From an uncultured Clostridia bacterium (GTDB lineage Bacteria > Bacillota > Clostridia > TANB77 > CAG-508): a DNA stretch of 23,084 bases. The translations under genes and the position numbers were made by a program. This document shows, in pieces, positions 22,921 to 23,084 of this stretch (the stretch's first letter is position 1; every line of letters starts with the position of its first letter). The notes below the pieces were generated by a model. That model was not told where the DNA came from. It saw only the letters and a program-made list of their open reading frames with translations, and ran no database searches. The stretch is taken from positions 1 to 23,084 of the forward strand of contig CALXSO010000009.1 in the NCBI GenBank assembly GCA_944391155.1. The letters run 5' to 3'.

Positions 22921-23084
22921 TTAAAAAAATATAACTAACCGTTCTTCTACTTCTTCAAATTGACTATTATACAAATCAGCATAAAATCCATTTTTTGCAA
23001 GCAATTCCTCATGAGTTCCTTGTTCTACAATGTCACCATGATTCATTACCAATATTAAATCTGCATTTTTTATAGTTGATAATC
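22921..23084 (-). CDS. ABC exporter ATPase C-terminus (5' part outside window)
   Basis: The frame from the right edge to TAA at 22921-22923 encodes 53 residues: LSTIKNADLILVMNHGDIVE, then QGTHEELLAKNGFYADLYNS, ending in an acidic tail. The LST following the H-loop histidine, the DLILVMNHGDIVEQGTHEELL block and the YADLY end are those of MsbA/LmrA-type ABC exporters with fused membrane and ATPase domains. The substrate cannot be told. It is followed by the terminator that has been split by the MITE-like element, so it is a separate transcription unit from the polysaccharide operon. Confidence 0.92.
   Translation of the reverse strand, partial: LSTIKNADLILVMNHGDIVEQGTHEELLAKNGFYADLYNSQFEEVEERLVIFF

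Overview
The window comes from a very AT-rich, spore-forming Firmicute, most likely an uncultured Clostridia lineage. The evidence is pervasive A/T-rich codon use, strong AGGAGG-type ribosome binding sites, canonical sigma-A promoters, two sporulation genes (a gpr-type germination protease and a YtxC-family protein) and a Firmicute-style rpsB. No species can be named from the sequence alone.

Layout. (1) 1-696: the 5' part of rpsB on the minus strand, with a good promoter and a structured leader that looks like an autoregulatory RNA. (2) 697-1969: a small Nudix hydrolase (minus) set in repeat-rich intergenic DNA. (3) 1970-6060: three plus-strand genes: a DUF4912 protein, a GH57 alpha-glucan branching enzyme and a YtxC-like sporulation protein. 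(4) 6146-8228: minus-strand gpr, then a single-pass membrane protein. (5) 8419-22582: a long minus-strand cluster for making, modifying and exporting a cell-surface polysaccharide, driven at least in part by a near-perfect sigma-A promoter at 22625-22653. (6) 22921-23084: the last 53 codons of an ABC exporter, ending in a terminator that has been split by a small mobile element.

The polysaccharide cluster, in transcription order, encodes an ABC-2 permease (Wzm/TagG type), a rhamnosyltransferase-like GT2, an ABC ATPase with a C-terminal Wzt-type carbohydrate-binding domain, a SAM methyltransferase with a coiled-coil tail, a complete metK, a methyltransferase fused to a kinase-like domain and a coiled coil (WbdD-like layout), a double-domain GT2, a DUF2142 multi-spanning protein, a DPM1-type GT2, a DUF2304 protein, another GT2 and a small four-helix EamA/SMR-like protein. 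My reading is a polymer built in the cytoplasm, capped at its non-reducing end by methylation and perhaps phosphorylation, recognised through the cap by the ATPase's extra domain, and exported. This is the logic known from the E. coli O8/O9a WbdD-Wzt systems, here in a Gram-positive spore-former with its own SAM synthetase inside the operon. The DPM1-type GT2, the small flippase-like protein and the DUF2142 protein could form a lipid-linked side-chain glycosylation module.

Two unannotated repeat families run through the intergenic DNA. The first is a MITE-like element of about 158 bp with a long internal hairpin, GTTAC-type ends and an apparent 8-bp target duplication (two full copies, one eroded copy, two fragments). 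One copy sits in the apex of a terminator hairpin. The second is a hairpin motif of about 65 nt seen three times, each followed by a terminator-like hairpin. It may be a cis-regulatory or small RNA.
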